From Flavobacterium sp. UBA7665 (GTDB lineage: Bacteria; Bacteroidota; Bacteroidia; Flavobacteriales; Flavobacteriaceae), in NCBI GenBank assembly GCA_002483285.1, contig DLHP01000041.1, forward strand, positions 124,001-188,000: DNA of 64,000 nt, in the 5' to 3' direction. Each line of letters begins with the position of its first letter. Position 1 is the stretch's first letter. The notes beneath the pieces were generated by a model, which did not search any database, was not told the origin of the DNA, and worked only from the letters and a program-made list of their open reading frames with translations. Positions 7,670 through 17,494 of the stretch are shown here, in pieces. The position numbers and the translations under genes were made by a program.

Positions 7670-9313
7670 ATGGCTTTATCGCAAATCAATCCCACCACAA
7701 CTTCCGCCTGGCATAAACTCATATTGCACTTCATGACGATGCAAAATGTGTCTATGAAAACCCTGTTTGAAAACGATCAGGAAAGGACACAAAAGATGCA
7801 CATCCAATGGAATGATTTCGTGGTCGATTATTCTAAAAATATCATCACTAACGAAACCCTCGATCTGCTTTTACAGCTCGCCGATGAAGTTCAGCTCAAA
7901 GAAGCCATCGCACAATATTTTTCTGGAACTGCCATCAACCAAACAGAAAACCGCGCGGTTTTGCACACGGCCTTGCGCGCGCCCGAAACGGCAAACATTG
8001 CGGTAGACGGCGAAAATGTCATGCCCGAAATCTTTGAAGTCAAACGCAAAATCCAAAAATTCACCGCCGAGGTTGAAAGCGGCGTTAGGAAAGGCTATAC
8101 CGGGAAACCGTTCACCGATGTGGTCAATATCGGAATCGGTGGCTCTGATTTGGGCCCGGCAATGGTGGTAGAAGCGTTGCAATATTATAAAAACCATCTC
8201 AAAGTCCACTTCATCTCCAACGTTGATGGTGACCACGTCAATGAAATCATCAAAAAGCTCAACCCCGAAACGACTTTATTTGTAGTTGCCTCCAAAACCT
8301 TTACGACACAAGAAACGCTAAGCAATGCCCAAACGGTTCGTACGTGGTTTTTGCAATCGGCCGGGCAAGAAAACGTGGCCAAACATTTTGTTGCGGTTTC
8401 TACCAACATTAAAAACGTAACGGCTTTCGGGATAGATGCCGAGAACATTTTCCCAATGTGGGATTGGGTGGGCGGCCGATTTTCGCTTTGGAGCGCCGTT
8501 GGTTTATCGATAAGCTTAGCGGTCGGATTCGAAAATTTCAACCACTTACTCAAAGGTGCCAACCAAATGGACGAACATTTCAAAACCGAAAAGTTCGACA
8601 AAAATATTCCGGTGATTCTTGCGCTGCTCAGTGTTTGGTACAACAATTTTTTTGGTGCCGAAAGTGAAGCGCTTATTCCGTACACGCAGTATTTGCAAAA
8701 GCTCGCACCTTATTTGCAGCAAGGCATTATGGAGAGCAACGGCAAAAGTATCGGTCGCGACGGGAAACCGGTCAACTATCAAACCGGAACCATTATTTGG
8801 GGCGAACCAGGAACCAATTCACAGCACGCATTTTTTCAATTGATCCACCAGGGAACCAAGTTAATTCCTGCCGATTTTATTGGTTTTGTAAAGCCGTTGT
8901 ATGGTGACAAAGACCACCACGACAAGCTAATGTCGAATTTCTTTGCCCAAACCGAGGCGCTGCTCAACGGCAAAACCGAGGCGCAGGTTCAGGCGGAATT
9001 TGAAGCGCAGGGCTTGCCTAAAGCACAAGCAGATTATTTATTGCCGTTTAAGGTTTTCACTGGGAACAAGCCAACCAACACGCTACTCATACAAAAACTC
9101 ACACCCGAATCTTTGGGCTCATTGATTGCCCTATACGAACATAAGATTTTCGTGCAAGGAATCATCTGGAATATTTTTAGTTACGACCAATGGGGCGTAG
9201 AGCTGGGCAAGCAACTCGCAAGCGCGGTCTTAGACGAAATCCATTCGGGTAAAATTGGCAAGCACGACAGTTCAACCACTTTCTTATTGTCTGAGTTCCT
9301 CAAAAGCAAGTAA
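7670..9313 (+). CDS. pgi: Glucose-6-phosphate isomerase
   Basis: It interconverts glucose 6-phosphate and fructose 6-phosphate in glycolysis and gluconeogenesis in the cytoplasm. The 547-residue length is normal for the long bacterial/eukaryotic form. Visible signatures are [11 protein letters not shown], the sugar-phosphate binding [26 protein letters not shown] (the first PGI signature) and the late [10 protein letters not shown]. An ATG at 7670 follows an exact -7 promoter box at a suitable distance. It stands alone between two intergenic regions and is probably monocistronic. Confidence 0.96.
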   Translation: MALSQINPTTTSAWHKLILHFMTMQNVSMKTLFENDQERTQKMHIQWNDFVVDYSKNIITNETLDLLLQLADEVQLKEAIAQYFSGTAINQTENRAVLHTALRAPETANIAVDGENVMPEIFEVKRKIQKFTAEVESGVRKGYTGKPFTDVVNIGIGGSDLGPAMVVEALQYYKNHLKVHFISNVDGDHVNEIIKKLNPETTLFVVASKTFTTQETLSNAQTVRTWFLQSAGQENVAKHFVAVSTNIKNVTAFGIDAENIFPMWDWVGGRFSLWSAVGLSISLAVGFENFNHLLKGANQMDEHFKTEKFDKNIPVILALLSVWYNNFFGAESEALIPYTQYLQKLAPYLQQGIMESNGKSIGRDGKPVNYQTGTIIWGEPGTNSQHAFFQLIHQGTKLIPADFIGFVKPLYGDKDHHDKLMSNFFAQTEALLNGKTEAQVQAEFEAQGLPKAQADYLLPFKVFTGNKPTNTLLIQKLTPESLGSLIALYEHKIFVQGIIWNIFSYDQWGVELGKQLASAVLDEIHSGKIGKHDSSTTFLLSEFLKSK

Positions 9314-9343
9314 AAACTAACCGGATTTTAATCCTTTTTTTCT

Positions 9344-9351
9344 TATATTTG
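9344..9351 (+). promoter_or_regulatory. -7 promoter box of the small membrane protein gene
   Basis: An exact TATATTTG lies 20 bp before the ATG at 9372. No clear TTTG box is seen at the usual distance. Confidence 0.4.
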
Positions 9352-9371
9352 AGATTCAAAAAATTAAATCC

Positions 9372-9794
9372 ATGTACGAATTTATTCAAAAAGCCCACTC
9401 TGGCTGGGCGTATCTCGCCCTTTTATTATTGGTAATAGCCGTAGTGAACGCATTGGCGGGCATGTCTTCTGGTAGGGAATTCACTGCAAAAGATCGCAAA
9501 ATAGCTTTATTCGGTTTAATCGCCACACACATCCAACTCGTTTTTGGGCTGTTGGTGTATTTCGTATCTCCATTGGGTCTGGCAGCGTTTGGGCAAATGA
9601 GCGACAAAATGCTGCGACTCACTTCACTCGAGCATCCATTGGTAAATCTTATTGCAATTGTATTGATTACCATCGGTTGGTCGAAGCACAAAAAAGCGGT
9701 TGGCGATAAAGCCAAATTCAAAGCCATCGGCGTTTTTTACACCATCGGTTTGCTCTTGATACTGAGCCGCATTCCCTGGTCACTCTGGTTTTAA
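9372..9794 (+). CDS. Small four-helix membrane protein
   Basis: The 140-residue protein has four hydrophobic segments (about 12-31, 46-66, 89-105 and 120-136). Histidines at the start (QKAHSGWAY), in helix 2 (ATHIQLVFG) and before helix 3 (LEHPLVN) are reminiscent of small haem-binding or cytochrome b-like membrane proteins. I recognise it only as a conserved flavobacterial membrane protein of this shape. It has its own probable promoter and lies 58 bp after pgi. Location in the inner membrane is inferred from hydrophobicity. No function is claimed. Confidence 0.7.
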   Translation: MYEFIQKAHSGWAYLALLLLVIAVVNALAGMSSGREFTAKDRKIALFGLIATHIQLVFGLLVYFVSPLGLAAFGQMSDKMLRLTSLEHPLVNLIAIVLITIGWSKHKKAVGDKAKFKAIGVFYTIGLLLILSRIPWSLWF

Positions 9795-9868
9795 ATCCCA
9801 AGTCCTGAAAAGGGCTTTTTTTATCGGGTACGGTTTTTGCCAACCCGGCTCAACTAAACAAACAAACA

Positions 9869-10483
9869 ATGAGAAGAGCGATATTGTTATTCCTGCTGGT
9901 TTTGTCGGCGGCTGGTTACGGCCAGGCCAAGGGCAAAGACAAAACGGTTCGGTCTGAATCTGAACGCAGCGCAGCCAAACAAGTCACTACAGACAAAACA
10001 ACAGCGGTCGATAAATCCAAACAAACAGCGGCCGAAAAGTCCAAAACAACGGTTCCCGAGAATCTCAAAACCTTAACCGACAAACTCAAGCCTTCTGCTG
10101 CAAAGGACACGCTAAAAGCAACAGTCGCTGTAGAGCCAGAAATCATCTTCAATGATTCGGTGATTGCCATCAAAGGTAAATTCAGGCTTTATAAGAAAAA
10201 TGTACATGCTTCCTATTACCACAATAAATTCAACGGGAAACGTACTGCGAGCGGCAGAAAGTTCAGTAATAGCGGTTATACTGCGGCGCATCGTAAATTG
10301 CCTTTTGGTACCATTTTAAGAATTACCAATGAAGACAACGGAAAATCGGTTATAATAGAAGTGACCGATCGCGGCCCTTTTAGCCGTGGCCGAGAGATAG
10401 ACCTGACCAACCGGGCATTTATGGAAATCACTTCCAATAAAAACAGCGGATCCATGAATGTCAAGATTGAGGTGATGGACTAA
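9869..10483 (+). CDS. Septal ring lytic transglycosylase RlpA-like protein
   Basis: The 204-residue exported protein starts with a signal peptide (MRRAILLFLLVLSAAGYGQA). A low-complexity linker at about 20-85, rich in Lys, Ala, Thr and Ser, follows. Then comes a double-psi beta-barrel domain at about 108-204. The domain shows the RlpA motifs ASYYHNKFNGKRTASGRKF, LPFGTILRITN and VTDRGPFSRGREIDLTNRAF, including the conserved Asp of TDRGP. It should act in the periplasm on peptidoglycan. There is no SPOR domain, unlike the long E. coli RlpA. The family call is secure. Lytic activity is inferred. Confidence 0.88.
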   Translation: MRRAILLFLLVLSAAGYGQAKGKDKTVRSESERSAAKQVTTDKTTAVDKSKQTAAEKSKTTVPENLKTLTDKLKPSAAKDTLKATVAVEPEIIFNDSVIAIKGKFRLYKKNVHASYYHNKFNGKRTASGRKFSNSGYTAAHRKLPFGTILRITNEDNGKSVIIEVTDRGPFSRGREIDLTNRAFMEITSNKNSGSMNVKIEVMD

Positions 10484-10485
10484 CC

Positions 10486-10953
10486 CTACCAGGCCTTGTA
10501 AGGATTTTGGCTTAGGTACGCATTGTAATACCGCGCGTCATTGGTCACTTCGGTACCCACCCAATCGGGTTTTTCAAAAACTTCATCGGCAGCCGAGAGT
10601 TCAATTTCGGCAATGATCAGCCCTTCGTTTTCTCCCGAGAAGACATCTACTTCAAAAGTGTGTTTTCCCAATAGCACTTCGTAACGCGTTTTCTGGATGA
10701 CGCCTTTTTCGCATAAGGCCAACAGTGGTCTGGCTTCCATAAGTGAAATTTCGGTTTCCCATTCAAAACGGGTCGTTCCGCTCGCATCGCCTTTTCCTTT
10801 GATGGTTAAAAAGCCACTTTCGCCCTTAATCCTCACGCGAACCGTTCGTTCGGGATGCGAGTTCAGATAGCCTTGCGCGATTTGGTTTTTGGCAAACGCT
10901 TGCGCGATGAAAGCATCAGAGGTGACTAGGAATTTGCGTTCGATTTCTAACAT
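10486..10953 (-). CDS. CYTH domain protein (triphosphate tunnel metalloenzyme)
   Basis: The 155-residue protein starts with the CYTH signature EIERKFLV. It carries the alternating charged strands of the tunnel fold: RVRIKGESGFLTIKGKG, RFEWETEI, and a late IIAEIEL. Members hydrolyse inorganic triphosphate or act as adenylate or thiamine triphosphate enzymes; the substrate cannot be told from sequence. It is convergent with the RlpA gene (2 bp between stops) and divergent from dinB, with 52 bp between the two start codons. Confidence 0.85.
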   Translation of the reverse strand: MLEIERKFLVTSDAFIAQAFAKNQIAQGYLNSHPERTVRVRIKGESGFLTIKGKGDASGTTRFEWETEISLMEARPLLALCEKGVIQKTRYEVLLGKHTFEVDVFSGENEGLIIAEIELSAADEVFEKPDWVGTEVTNDARYYNAYLSQNPYKAW

Positions 10954-11005
10954 TTGTTATCTTTATTGGGAAGTTTTCCAAAGGTATTATATTTATTTTT
11001 GTCAG

Positions 11006-12088
11006 ATGCAGGAAGTCGCGCCTACCCGAAAAATTATCCACGTCGACATGGACGCTTTTTATGCGTCGGTAGAGCAATTGGACAATCCTGAGTTGCGAGG
11101 AAAGCCTATTGCAGTAGGTGGTGGCGAGATACGCGGCGTGGTTTCGGCGGCGAGTTACGAAGCGCGCAAATTCGGAGTCAGGAGTGCCATTAGTGGATAC
11201 CTTGCCAAGAAAAATTGTCCCGAATTGATTTTTGTTCGGCCGCGGTTTGATCGCTACAAGGAAATCTCCAACCAAATCCGCAAGATATTTTACGATTACA
11301 CCGATAAGGTCGAGCCGCTTTCACTCGATGAAGCCTACCTCGACGTCACCGAAAACAAAAAGGGCAACCCAAGCGCCACGTTGATTGCGAAGGAAATCCG
11401 CCAACGGATCTTTGACGAGTTGGGCCTTACGGCTTCGGCGGGAATTTCCGTCAATAAATTCATCGCCAAGGTCGCGTCTGACTATAACAAGCCCAACGGA
11501 CAAAAAACAGTGAATCCGGACGAGGTGTTGCAATTTTTAGAGGATTTGCCCATCAGGAAGTTTTACGGCGTAGGGAAAGTCACCACCGAAAAGATGTACC
11601 AACTCGGAATTTTTACTGGACTCGACCTCAAAAGCAAGCCGTTGGAATTTCTCGAAAAGCATTTCGGGAAATCGGGAGCGTATTATTATTACGTGGTGCG
11701 TGGTATCCACAACAGTGAAGTGAAATCAGAACGCGTGGCCAAATCGGTAGCTGCCGAACACACTTTTAACGAAAACCTTTCTTCAGAAATCTTTATGCTC
11801 GAAAAGCTAGAACGCATCGCGGCCGAACTCGAAAGACGCCTTAGTAAATACAACATCGCCGGAAAAACCGTCACGCTCAAAATCAAATACAGCGATTTTA
11901 CGCTTCAAACGCGAAGCAAAACGCTGCCTTATTTCATTTCAGACAAAGCGTTGCTTTACGACACGGTAAAGGAGCTCTTATACCAAGACAGGCTTAAGGA
12001 TTCGGTTCGGTTGTTGGGGATTTCGCTGAGTAACCTCAATACCGAAGTGAAGAAATCGGTCGTGGTGCAGCTGAAGTTTGATTTTTAA
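11006..12088 (+). CDS. dinB: DNA polymerase IV (Y-family)
   Basis: Error-prone translesion polymerase. The ATG at 11006 is chosen because the protein then begins a few residues before the conserved IIHVDMDAFYASVEQ; the longer frame from 10889 overlaps the CYTH gene on the other strand. The product has 360 residues. The catalytic acids lie in DMDAFYASVEQ and in SLDEAYLDVT, and the steric-gate and finger region AASYEARKFGVRSA is present. Two helix-hairpin-helix segments follow (KFYGVGKVTTEKM). The little-finger domain occupies about 245-350. No typical beta-clamp-binding peptide stands out at the end (C-terminus VVVQLKFDF). A TATTTTTG box 5 bp before the ATG may give a leaderless transcript. 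Confidence 0.93.
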   Translation: MQEVAPTRKIIHVDMDAFYASVEQLDNPELRGKPIAVGGGEIRGVVSAASYEARKFGVRSAISGYLAKKNCPELIFVRPRFDRYKEISNQIRKIFYDYTDKVEPLSLDEAYLDVTENKKGNPSATLIAKEIRQRIFDELGLTASAGISVNKFIAKVASDYNKPNGQKTVNPDEVLQFLEDLPIRKFYGVGKVTTEKMYQLGIFTGLDLKSKPLEFLEKHFGKSGAYYYYVVRGIHNSEVKSERVAKSVAAEHTFNENLSSEIFMLEKLERIAAELERRLSKYNIAGKTVTLKIKYSDFTLQTRSKTLPYFISDKALLYDTVKELLYQDRLKDSVRLLGISLSNLNTEVKKSVVVQLKFDF

Positions 12089-12092
12089 AAAT

Positions 12093-12125
12093 AAAAAAAC
12101 CGACGCTGAGGCCGGTTTGTATTTT
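12093..12125. terminator. Bidirectional terminator between dinB and the BI-1 gene
   Basis: AAACCG and CGGTTT arms flank a GC-rich loop, with A-run before and T-rich sequence after, so it can serve both convergent genes. Confidence 0.6.
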
Positions 12126-12813
12126 ATTTTCTGCTCATCAGAATCCGTAAGATATACCAAAACAGCAGCATTACCGAAGCGAAAATCTGTAAGGACGCGC
12201 CCACATACTGACTGGTGTTGTATTGCGATTTAATCCGATCGGTTTGGTACAATATACTCGCCGACGCGAGCACCACCATCCCGACAGAAAACCAAAGTCC
12301 GAGGTCAAATCCAAAGATGGCACCTGCGACAATTGTTCCTAAAGACACTAAGCCTCCTACAACAATTACGGTTCGGAGAAATGAAAAGTCAGTCTTGGTA
12401 AAGAACACCACTGCTGTTAAACCCGTAAACATAAACAAGGTGATAATCGCTGCTTGCATCACCAAATCGCCACCTCCCGAATACGCGGTTGCAATAGCAA
12501 TCATGGGCAAAAAGATAATGGCTTCAAGCAAGACGTAGAAACCCAAACCCAAGTATTGTTTTTCCCGGGACGGATCAAAAGCCAGTTTGTCTGAAACGGT
12601 CGAGCCGAGCCAGAACAAGCCAATGAGGAACAACCAGATGAATTTACCGCTAATCATCCATAAGATTACATCGCCTGGTACGGTCACGAGCAGGATGGAC
12701 TCTACGCCAATAAACGCGAGTAAGGCCAAAGCCACGTGCAGGTATGTTTTTCTGTAAAATGCAGCCTTTTCAAAATCGGGTGCGTCGATGACCATCATGT
12801 TGTGTTCTTCCAT
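12124..12813 (-). CDS. Bax inhibitor-1/YccA family membrane protein
   Basis: The 229-residue inner-membrane protein has about seven hydrophobic helices and belongs to the BI-1/YccA/UPF0005 family. These proteins act as calcium-leak channels or modulators of membrane proteolysis. Supporting features are the N-terminal cytoplasmic segment FEKAAFYRKTYLHVALAL and the helix pattern ending in ASVMLLFWYILRIL. It lies 58 bp downstream of pyk on the same strand but has its own intergenic space. Function in this organism is unknown. Confidence 0.85.
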   Translation of the reverse strand: MEEHNMMVIDAPDFEKAAFYRKTYLHVALALLAFIGVESILLVTVPGDVILWMISGKFIWLFLIGLFWLGSTVSDKLAFDPSREKQYLGLGFYVLLEAIIFLPMIAIATAYSGGGDLVMQAAIITLFMFTGLTAVVFFTKTDFSFLRTVIVVGGLVSLGTIVAGAIFGFDLGLWFSVGMVVLASASILYQTDRIKSQYNTSQYVGASLQIFASVMLLFWYILRILMSRK

Positions 12814-12871
12814 GGGAATTTCGTTTTAAATTTATCGAAAATAACGGTTTTCGGATAAAAAACAAAGCATG

Positions 12872-14302
12872 TTATTCAATTTCCGAAACGCGCAGCGTAT
12901 TCACCATTCCTTTATCGGCAACCGGCATCGCGGCCAGGTTGATTAAGAAATCGCCTTTGTCCACGAAATTTTTATCGCGCGCCATTTGGTTGATGTCGGT
13001 TACGGTATCATCGGTACTTACGAATTTGTCGTAGTAAAACGATTTCACGCCCCAAAGCAAGTTAAGCTGCGTGAGGATGCGTTTGTTTGAAGTAAACACG
13101 AGGATGTGCGCCTGCGGACGCCAAGCCGAAATCTGGAAAGCTGTATACCCGCTATTGGTCAACGTACAAATCGCTTTGGCCTTGATTACGTTGGCCATCA
13201 TGGCCGCGTGGTGGCAAATCGATTTGGTGATGAAACGTTTGGTACGTACCTGCGGCGTGTTTTGCGGCACCTGGATTAGCGGAGAATCTTCTACCGCTTC
13301 AATAATCTGTGTCATTTTTTCAATCACCTGTACAGGATAATTCCCCACAGATGTCTCGCCCGAAAGCATCACTGCGTCGGCGCCATCCATCACCGAGTTG
13401 GCCACGTCGTTCACTTCTGCGCGCGTTGGCGTAAGGCTCGTGATCATCGTTTCCATCATCTGGGTAGCGATGATTACCGGAATGCGCGCGGTTTTGGCGC
13501 GGTTCACGAGTTTCTTCTGGATGAGCGGTACTTCATGTGCAGGGACTTCAACACCCAAGTCGCCGCGTGCCACCATCAATCCGTCGCAGAACGCCACGAT
13601 TTTGTCAATATTGGCAACACCTTCTGGCTTTTCTATTTTGGCGATGATTGGTATTTTATGGTCGGAGTGTTTGGCAATCAGGTCTTGCAACTCAATCAAA
13701 TCCTCAGAAGTCCTTACAAACGAAAGCGCGATCCAATCGACTTTCATTTCAATGGCAAAAATCGCATCCTTGATGTCTTTTTTGGTTAAAGCGGGTAAGG
13801 AAACTTTGGTATTGGGGAGATTGACTCCTTTTTTGGATTTTAAGGGTCCGCCTTGGATGACACGGCAAACCACTTCGGTTTTTTTATTGGTTTCTACCGC
13901 TTCAAAAATGAGTTTACCATCGTCGAGCAGGATTCTTTCGCCGGGATTGACATCCTTTGGAAATTCCTTGTAGTTCATGTAGACGCGTTGGGCGGTACCG
14001 GGAACATCTTCGGCAGTCTGAAAAGTGATCAAATCACCATCGTGAACCACGACGTCTTCTTTCATTACACCGACGCGCAATTTTGGTCCTTGCAAATCAC
14101 CGAGAATTGCAGTGGTATAACCAAATTCGTCATTGAGGCCGCGAATAAGGTCGATTTTTTGTTTGACATCTTCGTAATCGGCATGCGAAAAGTTGACCCT
14201 GAAGACATTTACGCCTGCATCAATCATGGCTTTTAAAACTTCCCTTTGGCTACAGGCAGGACCTAGCGTGGCTACAATTTTAGTTTTTTTGTTTGTTGGC
14301 AT
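12872..14302 (-). CDS. pyk: Pyruvate kinase
   Basis: It transfers phosphate from phosphoenolpyruvate to ADP in the last step of glycolysis. The 476-residue length is normal. Visible signatures are TKIVATLGPAC at the N-terminus, the active-site IPIIAKIEKPEGVANIDKI containing the catalytic Lys, MVARGDLGVEVP, and IATQMMETMI. It follows the IPExxxVDY gene by 2 bp and is the last gene of the acpP-fabF-rnc run, an arrangement common in flavobacteria. Confidence 0.97.
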   Translation of the reverse strand: MPTNKKTKIVATLGPACSQREVLKAMIDAGVNVFRVNFSHADYEDVKQKIDLIRGLNDEFGYTTAILGDLQGPKLRVGVMKEDVVVHDGDLITFQTAEDVPGTAQRVYMNYKEFPKDVNPGERILLDDGKLIFEAVETNKKTEVVCRVIQGGPLKSKKGVNLPNTKVSLPALTKKDIKDAIFAIEMKVDWIALSFVRTSEDLIELQDLIAKHSDHKIPIIAKIEKPEGVANIDKIVAFCDGLMVARGDLGVEVPAHEVPLIQKKLVNRAKTARIPVIIATQMMETMITSLTPTRAEVNDVANSVMDGADAVMLSGETSVGNYPVQVIEKMTQIIEAVEDSPLIQVPQNTPQVRTKRFITKSICHHAAMMANVIKAKAICTLTNSGYTAFQISAWRPQAHILVFTSNKRILTQLNLLWGVKSFYYDKFVSTDDTVTDINQMARDKNFVDKGDFLINLAAMPVADKGMVNTLRVSEIE

Positions 14303-14304
14303 TA

Positions 14305-14793
14305 TTAAAAAATTAAATTGTTTTTTGATTTTATTTTCTCGGGTTCTACTGCGTAAACAGTTGAAATCCGCTCTATGGAATTTAAGGATTTGAGTACCGA
14401 ATCTATTGCGAAGGTGTCGATATTGTTCTCTATTTTTAGGAAGTAATCTACTTTCTTAAGCTCGGAGAGTAAGTAGACTTTAGTGGCAATTTCAACATCG
14501 GTATTCAGGAACAGGTTTTGCCCGGTACTTTTGCGTTTGATGGTGATTTCATTTTTATTGGGAATCAATGTCCATTGGATGTCATTGCCCAGGTCGTCGA
14601 AAAAAAACTTAGAAAAAAAAGCTTCGCCTTCCTTTACTTTGACGCTCACTTCATCTGGTTTTTTTTCCAGGCGAATCGGTAAACGTTTATTGATAAAATA
14701 GGCCAGGCGATAATCTTCTAAAGTAGAATGAATGGCGATCAGCTGGTAATCGACTTCATCGAATTCATCAAGATGCAACTTTAGTACGGCCAT
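14305..14793 (-). CDS. IPExxxVDY family protein
   Basis: The 162-residue protein has the family-defining block as LLSELKKVDYFLKIE (consensus IPExxxVDY, here SExxxVDY) near residues 106-120. The family is named only for this motif and is found in Bacteroidota next to rnc and pyk, exactly the context here. It has no signal peptide and looks cytoplasmic. The location between ribonuclease III and pyruvate kinase hints at a housekeeping role, but none is known to me. Downstream pyk begins 2 bp after its stop. Confidence 0.82.
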   Translation of the reverse strand: MAVLKLHLDEFDEVDYQLIAIHSTLEDYRLAYFINKRLPIRLEKKPDEVSVKVKEGEAFFSKFFFDDLGNDIQWTLIPNKNEITIKRKSTGQNLFLNTDVEIATKVYLLSELKKVDYFLKIENNIDTFAIDSVLKSLNSIERISTVYAVEPEKIKSKNNLIF

Positions 14794-14907
14794 TTAGGGT
14801 TGTAATAAGCCGTAAAGATAAACATTAAAGCGCGAAGATTAAACAGCAAAAGCAAGAAGTTATCCCTAATTCAGCAACGAAATCGTTATAGTTTTGAGAA
14901 TTTACAA

Positions 14908-15651
14908 TTATTTAGCGTTTATTTTTTCCTGAAATGCAAAATAAGCACGTTTGGATGCGATTTCCTCGGCCTTCTTTTTAGAGGCTGCCCTGGATTTGGC
15001 CACCACTTTTGCGTTGATACTGAGTTTCACGCCAAAAAGACGCTCCCCGGTGATACTGTTATCTTCGAACACGTCGTAGTGGAAGGTCTTTTTCTCCTTT
15101 TGGCACCATTCAATGAGCAAGCTTTTGTAACTGATTACTTTGCCTTCTAGTCGAGCGATGTCTACATAAGGAATGATGACGCGCTTCTGGATGAATTTTT
15201 CGCAATACGTATAGCCTTTGTCAAGGTAAATAGCGCCAATTAGCGCTTCGAATACATTGCCATGAATGTTCTCTCCAAAATGCGTCGTGGGAACTTTGCT
15301 TTCTATAAAACCGATAAGGTTTAGGTCCCGGCCGAGTTCGTTCAGGTGTTCGCGACTGACGATTTTTGAACGCATCTTGGTGAGATAACCTTCATCTCCC
15401 GCTGGTGCCTTGTTAAACAAATGAGCAGCAATGACCGAACTGAGCATCGCGTCACCCAAAAATTCAAGCCGTTCGTAGTTGACTGGGTGGCCTTTCTCGT
15501 CTACCTTATTGGCCGAGCGGTGTGTGAACGCTTTCTTGTAAAAATCAAGATTGTCGGGTTTGAAGCCCAATATTTCTGTAATATCGGTAAAAAAAATCCC
15601 GTCCTCATTGGAACGGGATGGTTTTGACAATATTTTTCTTATGAAACGCAT
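14908..15651 (-). CDS. rnc: Ribonuclease III
   Basis: Double-strand-specific endoribonuclease that processes rRNA and mRNAs. The 247-residue protein has the RNase III signature YERLEFLGDAMLS with catalytic acids at about 60-70. The second catalytic acid block is GNVFEALIGAIYLD. A double-stranded RNA binding domain fills the last 70 residues (YKSLLIEWCQKEKKTFHYDV to SKKKAEEIASKRAYF). It sits 6 bp after fabF and is probably co-transcribed with acpP and fabF. Confidence 0.96.
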   Translation of the reverse strand: MRFIRKILSKPSRSNEDGIFFTDITEILGFKPDNLDFYKKAFTHRSANKVDEKGHPVNYERLEFLGDAMLSSVIAAHLFNKAPAGDEGYLTKMRSKIVSREHLNELGRDLNLIGFIESKVPTTHFGENIHGNVFEALIGAIYLDKGYTYCEKFIQKRVIIPYVDIARLEGKVISYKSLLIEWCQKEKKTFHYDVFEDNSITGERLFGVKLSINAKVVAKSRAASKKKAEEIASKRAYFAFQEKINAK

Positions 15652-15657
15652 TGGTTA

Positions 15658-16911
15658 TCAGGCGTCTAGTTTTTTGAACAAAACACAGGCGTTATGCCCA
15701 CCAAAGCCAAAAGTATTGCTCATAGCTACGGTAATGTCTCTTTTTTGGGCTTTGTTCAAAGTCAGGTTCAAAGAAGGGTCAATGTTTTCGTCCACCACAG
15801 TATGGTTAATTGTTGGTGGAATCGTTCCGTGCTCGATGGCGAGAATGGAAGCGATCGCTTCAATGGCACCCGCTGCACCGAGCAAATGTCCAGTCATTGA
15901 TTTGGTCGAATTGATATTGATATTTTTGGCATGGTCTCCAAAAACCGAGCTGATTGCTTTAAGTTCGGCCACATCGCCAAGTGGAGTCGAAGTCCCGTGG
16001 GTATTGATATGATCTACTTGATCGGGTTGCATACCTGCATCGCGCAAAGTATTGTTCATGACCGCGATGACACCAATGCCTTCCGGATGCGGTGCCGTGA
16101 GGTGATACGCGTCTGAGGACATTCCACCACCACCAACTTCGCAGTAGATTTTTGCACCTCTTGCTTTGGCATGCTCGTAATCTTCAAGGACCAATGCGCC
16201 GGCCCCTTCGCCAAGGACGAACCCGTCACGTGTCGCGTCGAATGGGCGCGAGGCAGTTTCAGGACTTTCGTTTCGGGTAGATAAGGCATGCATGGAGTTG
16301 AATCCGCCCATTCCGGCAATAGTTATGGCTGCTTCTGAGCCGCCAGAAATAATGACATCGCACATACCCAGACGGATGTAGTTGAACGCATCGATCAAGG
16401 CATTGGCAGAGGAAGCACAAGCAGAAACAGTGGTATAGTTTGGGCCCATGTAGCCATTTCTCATTGAGATATGCGCCGGGGCAATATCGGCGATCATTTT
16501 TGGGATAAAGAACGGATTGAATTTTGGAGTTCCATCGCCTTTAGCGTAGTAGATTACCTCTTCCTGGAAAGTTTCAAGCCCTCCGATTCCCGCGCCCCAA
16601 ATAACGCCAACGCGGTATTTGTCTACATTATCTGCAGTGAGTCCGGCGTCTTTGATGGCTTCGTCACTGGCGGCAACAGCATACTGTGCAAATTTGTCCA
16701 TTCTACGGGCCTCTTTACGGTCCATGTAGTCTTCAATATTGAAGTTCTTGACTTCACAGGCAAATTTTGTCTTGTGTTTTTCTGTATCGTAATAAGTAAT
16801 GGGTGCAGCACCGCTAACGCCGTTGATAAGCGCTTCCCAATATTCCTGGATATTGTTTCCAATCGGGGTAAGTGCGCCCAAACCTGTTACTACAACTCGC
16901 CTTAATGCCAT
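15658..16911 (-). CDS. fabF: Beta-ketoacyl-ACP synthase II
   Basis: Condensing enzyme that elongates acyl-ACP with malonyl-ACP in fatty acid synthesis. The 417-residue length is typical. The catalytic triad is visible: Cys in TVSACASSANALIDAF, His in NTHGTSTPLGD and His in MTGHLLGAAGAIEA, with the C-terminal NTFGFGGHNACVLF signature. It follows acpP, which encodes its carrier substrate, by 170 bp. Confidence 0.97.
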   Translation of the reverse strand: MALRRVVVTGLGALTPIGNNIQEYWEALINGVSGAAPITYYDTEKHKTKFACEVKNFNIEDYMDRKEARRMDKFAQYAVAASDEAIKDAGLTADNVDKYRVGVIWGAGIGGLETFQEEVIYYAKGDGTPKFNPFFIPKMIADIAPAHISMRNGYMGPNYTTVSACASSANALIDAFNYIRLGMCDVIISGGSEAAITIAGMGGFNSMHALSTRNESPETASRPFDATRDGFVLGEGAGALVLEDYEHAKARGAKIYCEVGGGGMSSDAYHLTAPHPEGIGVIAVMNNTLRDAGMQPDQVDHINTHGTSTPLGDVAELKAISSVFGDHAKNININSTKSMTGHLLGAAGAIEAIASILAIEHGTIPPTINHTVVDENIDPSLNLTLNKAQKRDITVAMSNTFGFGGHNACVLFKKLDA

Positions 16912-17081
16912 ATTACTAGTTTTTGTGTATTGGTTTTAAATAACAATACCCATTATCTTCATGCGTTGAATTCATAAAAGAGATATGGGTATCGTGATAT
17001 TTTGTTGATTGAAATTCAATCATGGTTTCATTCTGAAAAATAATAACACCCGCAAAAACGAATTTACGGGTGCTGAAAGTA

Positions 17082-17318
17082 TTATTTTTTAGCTTCTTCG
17101 ATGTAAGAAATGGCCTGACCAACAGTAGCGATGTTTTCTGCTTGGTCGTCTGGAATTTGGATGTCAAATTCTTTTTCGAACTCCATGATAAGCTCAACAG
17201 TGTCTAATGAGTCGGCTCCCAAATCATTGGTAAAGCTAGCTTCTGTTACAACTTCGTTTTCGTCAACGCCTAATTTGTCTACGATAATCGCTTTAACTCT
17301 TGATGCAATGTCTGACAT
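17082..17318 (-). CDS. acpP: Acyl carrier protein
   Basis: The 78-residue acidic four-helix protein carries growing acyl chains on 4'-phosphopantetheine attached to Ser37 in [10 protein letters not shown]. It heads the minus-strand run acpP-fabF-rnc. On the minus strand an exact -7 box (TATTTTTG, bases 17349-17356) lies 31 bp before the start codon. The gene is divergent from purN. Confidence 0.97.
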   Translation of the reverse strand: MSDIASRVKAIIVDKLGVDENEVVTEASFTNDLGADSLDTVELIMEFEKEFDIQIPDDQAENIATVGQAISYIEEAKK

Positions 17319-17348
17319 AATTTTTAATTTTAGAATTTAATTTGTTGG

Positions 17349-17356
17349 CAAAAATA
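17349..17356 (-). promoter_or_regulatory. -7 promoter box of acpP
   Basis: Reverse strand TATTTTTG, exact match to TAnnTTTG, with a normal leader to the acpP start. The -33 box is not clear. Confidence 0.4.
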
Positions 17357-17494
17357 AAAAACTTTATTTTAAAACCACGTTTTAGTTAATAAATGTGATT
17401 ACGAATTTAAAAAATTAATTTCACAAAGGCGCTGCAAAACCCATTAATTCTCGTTATTTATTCTTTTTTTTGCGGCATCAAATTCCAGTAAAAA

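Noticed and set aside
7500..7736. 78-codon ORF between the M23 gene and pgi
   Set aside because: It lies in intergenic repeat copy 2 and in the pgi promoter and overlaps the pgi start; composition follows the repeat.
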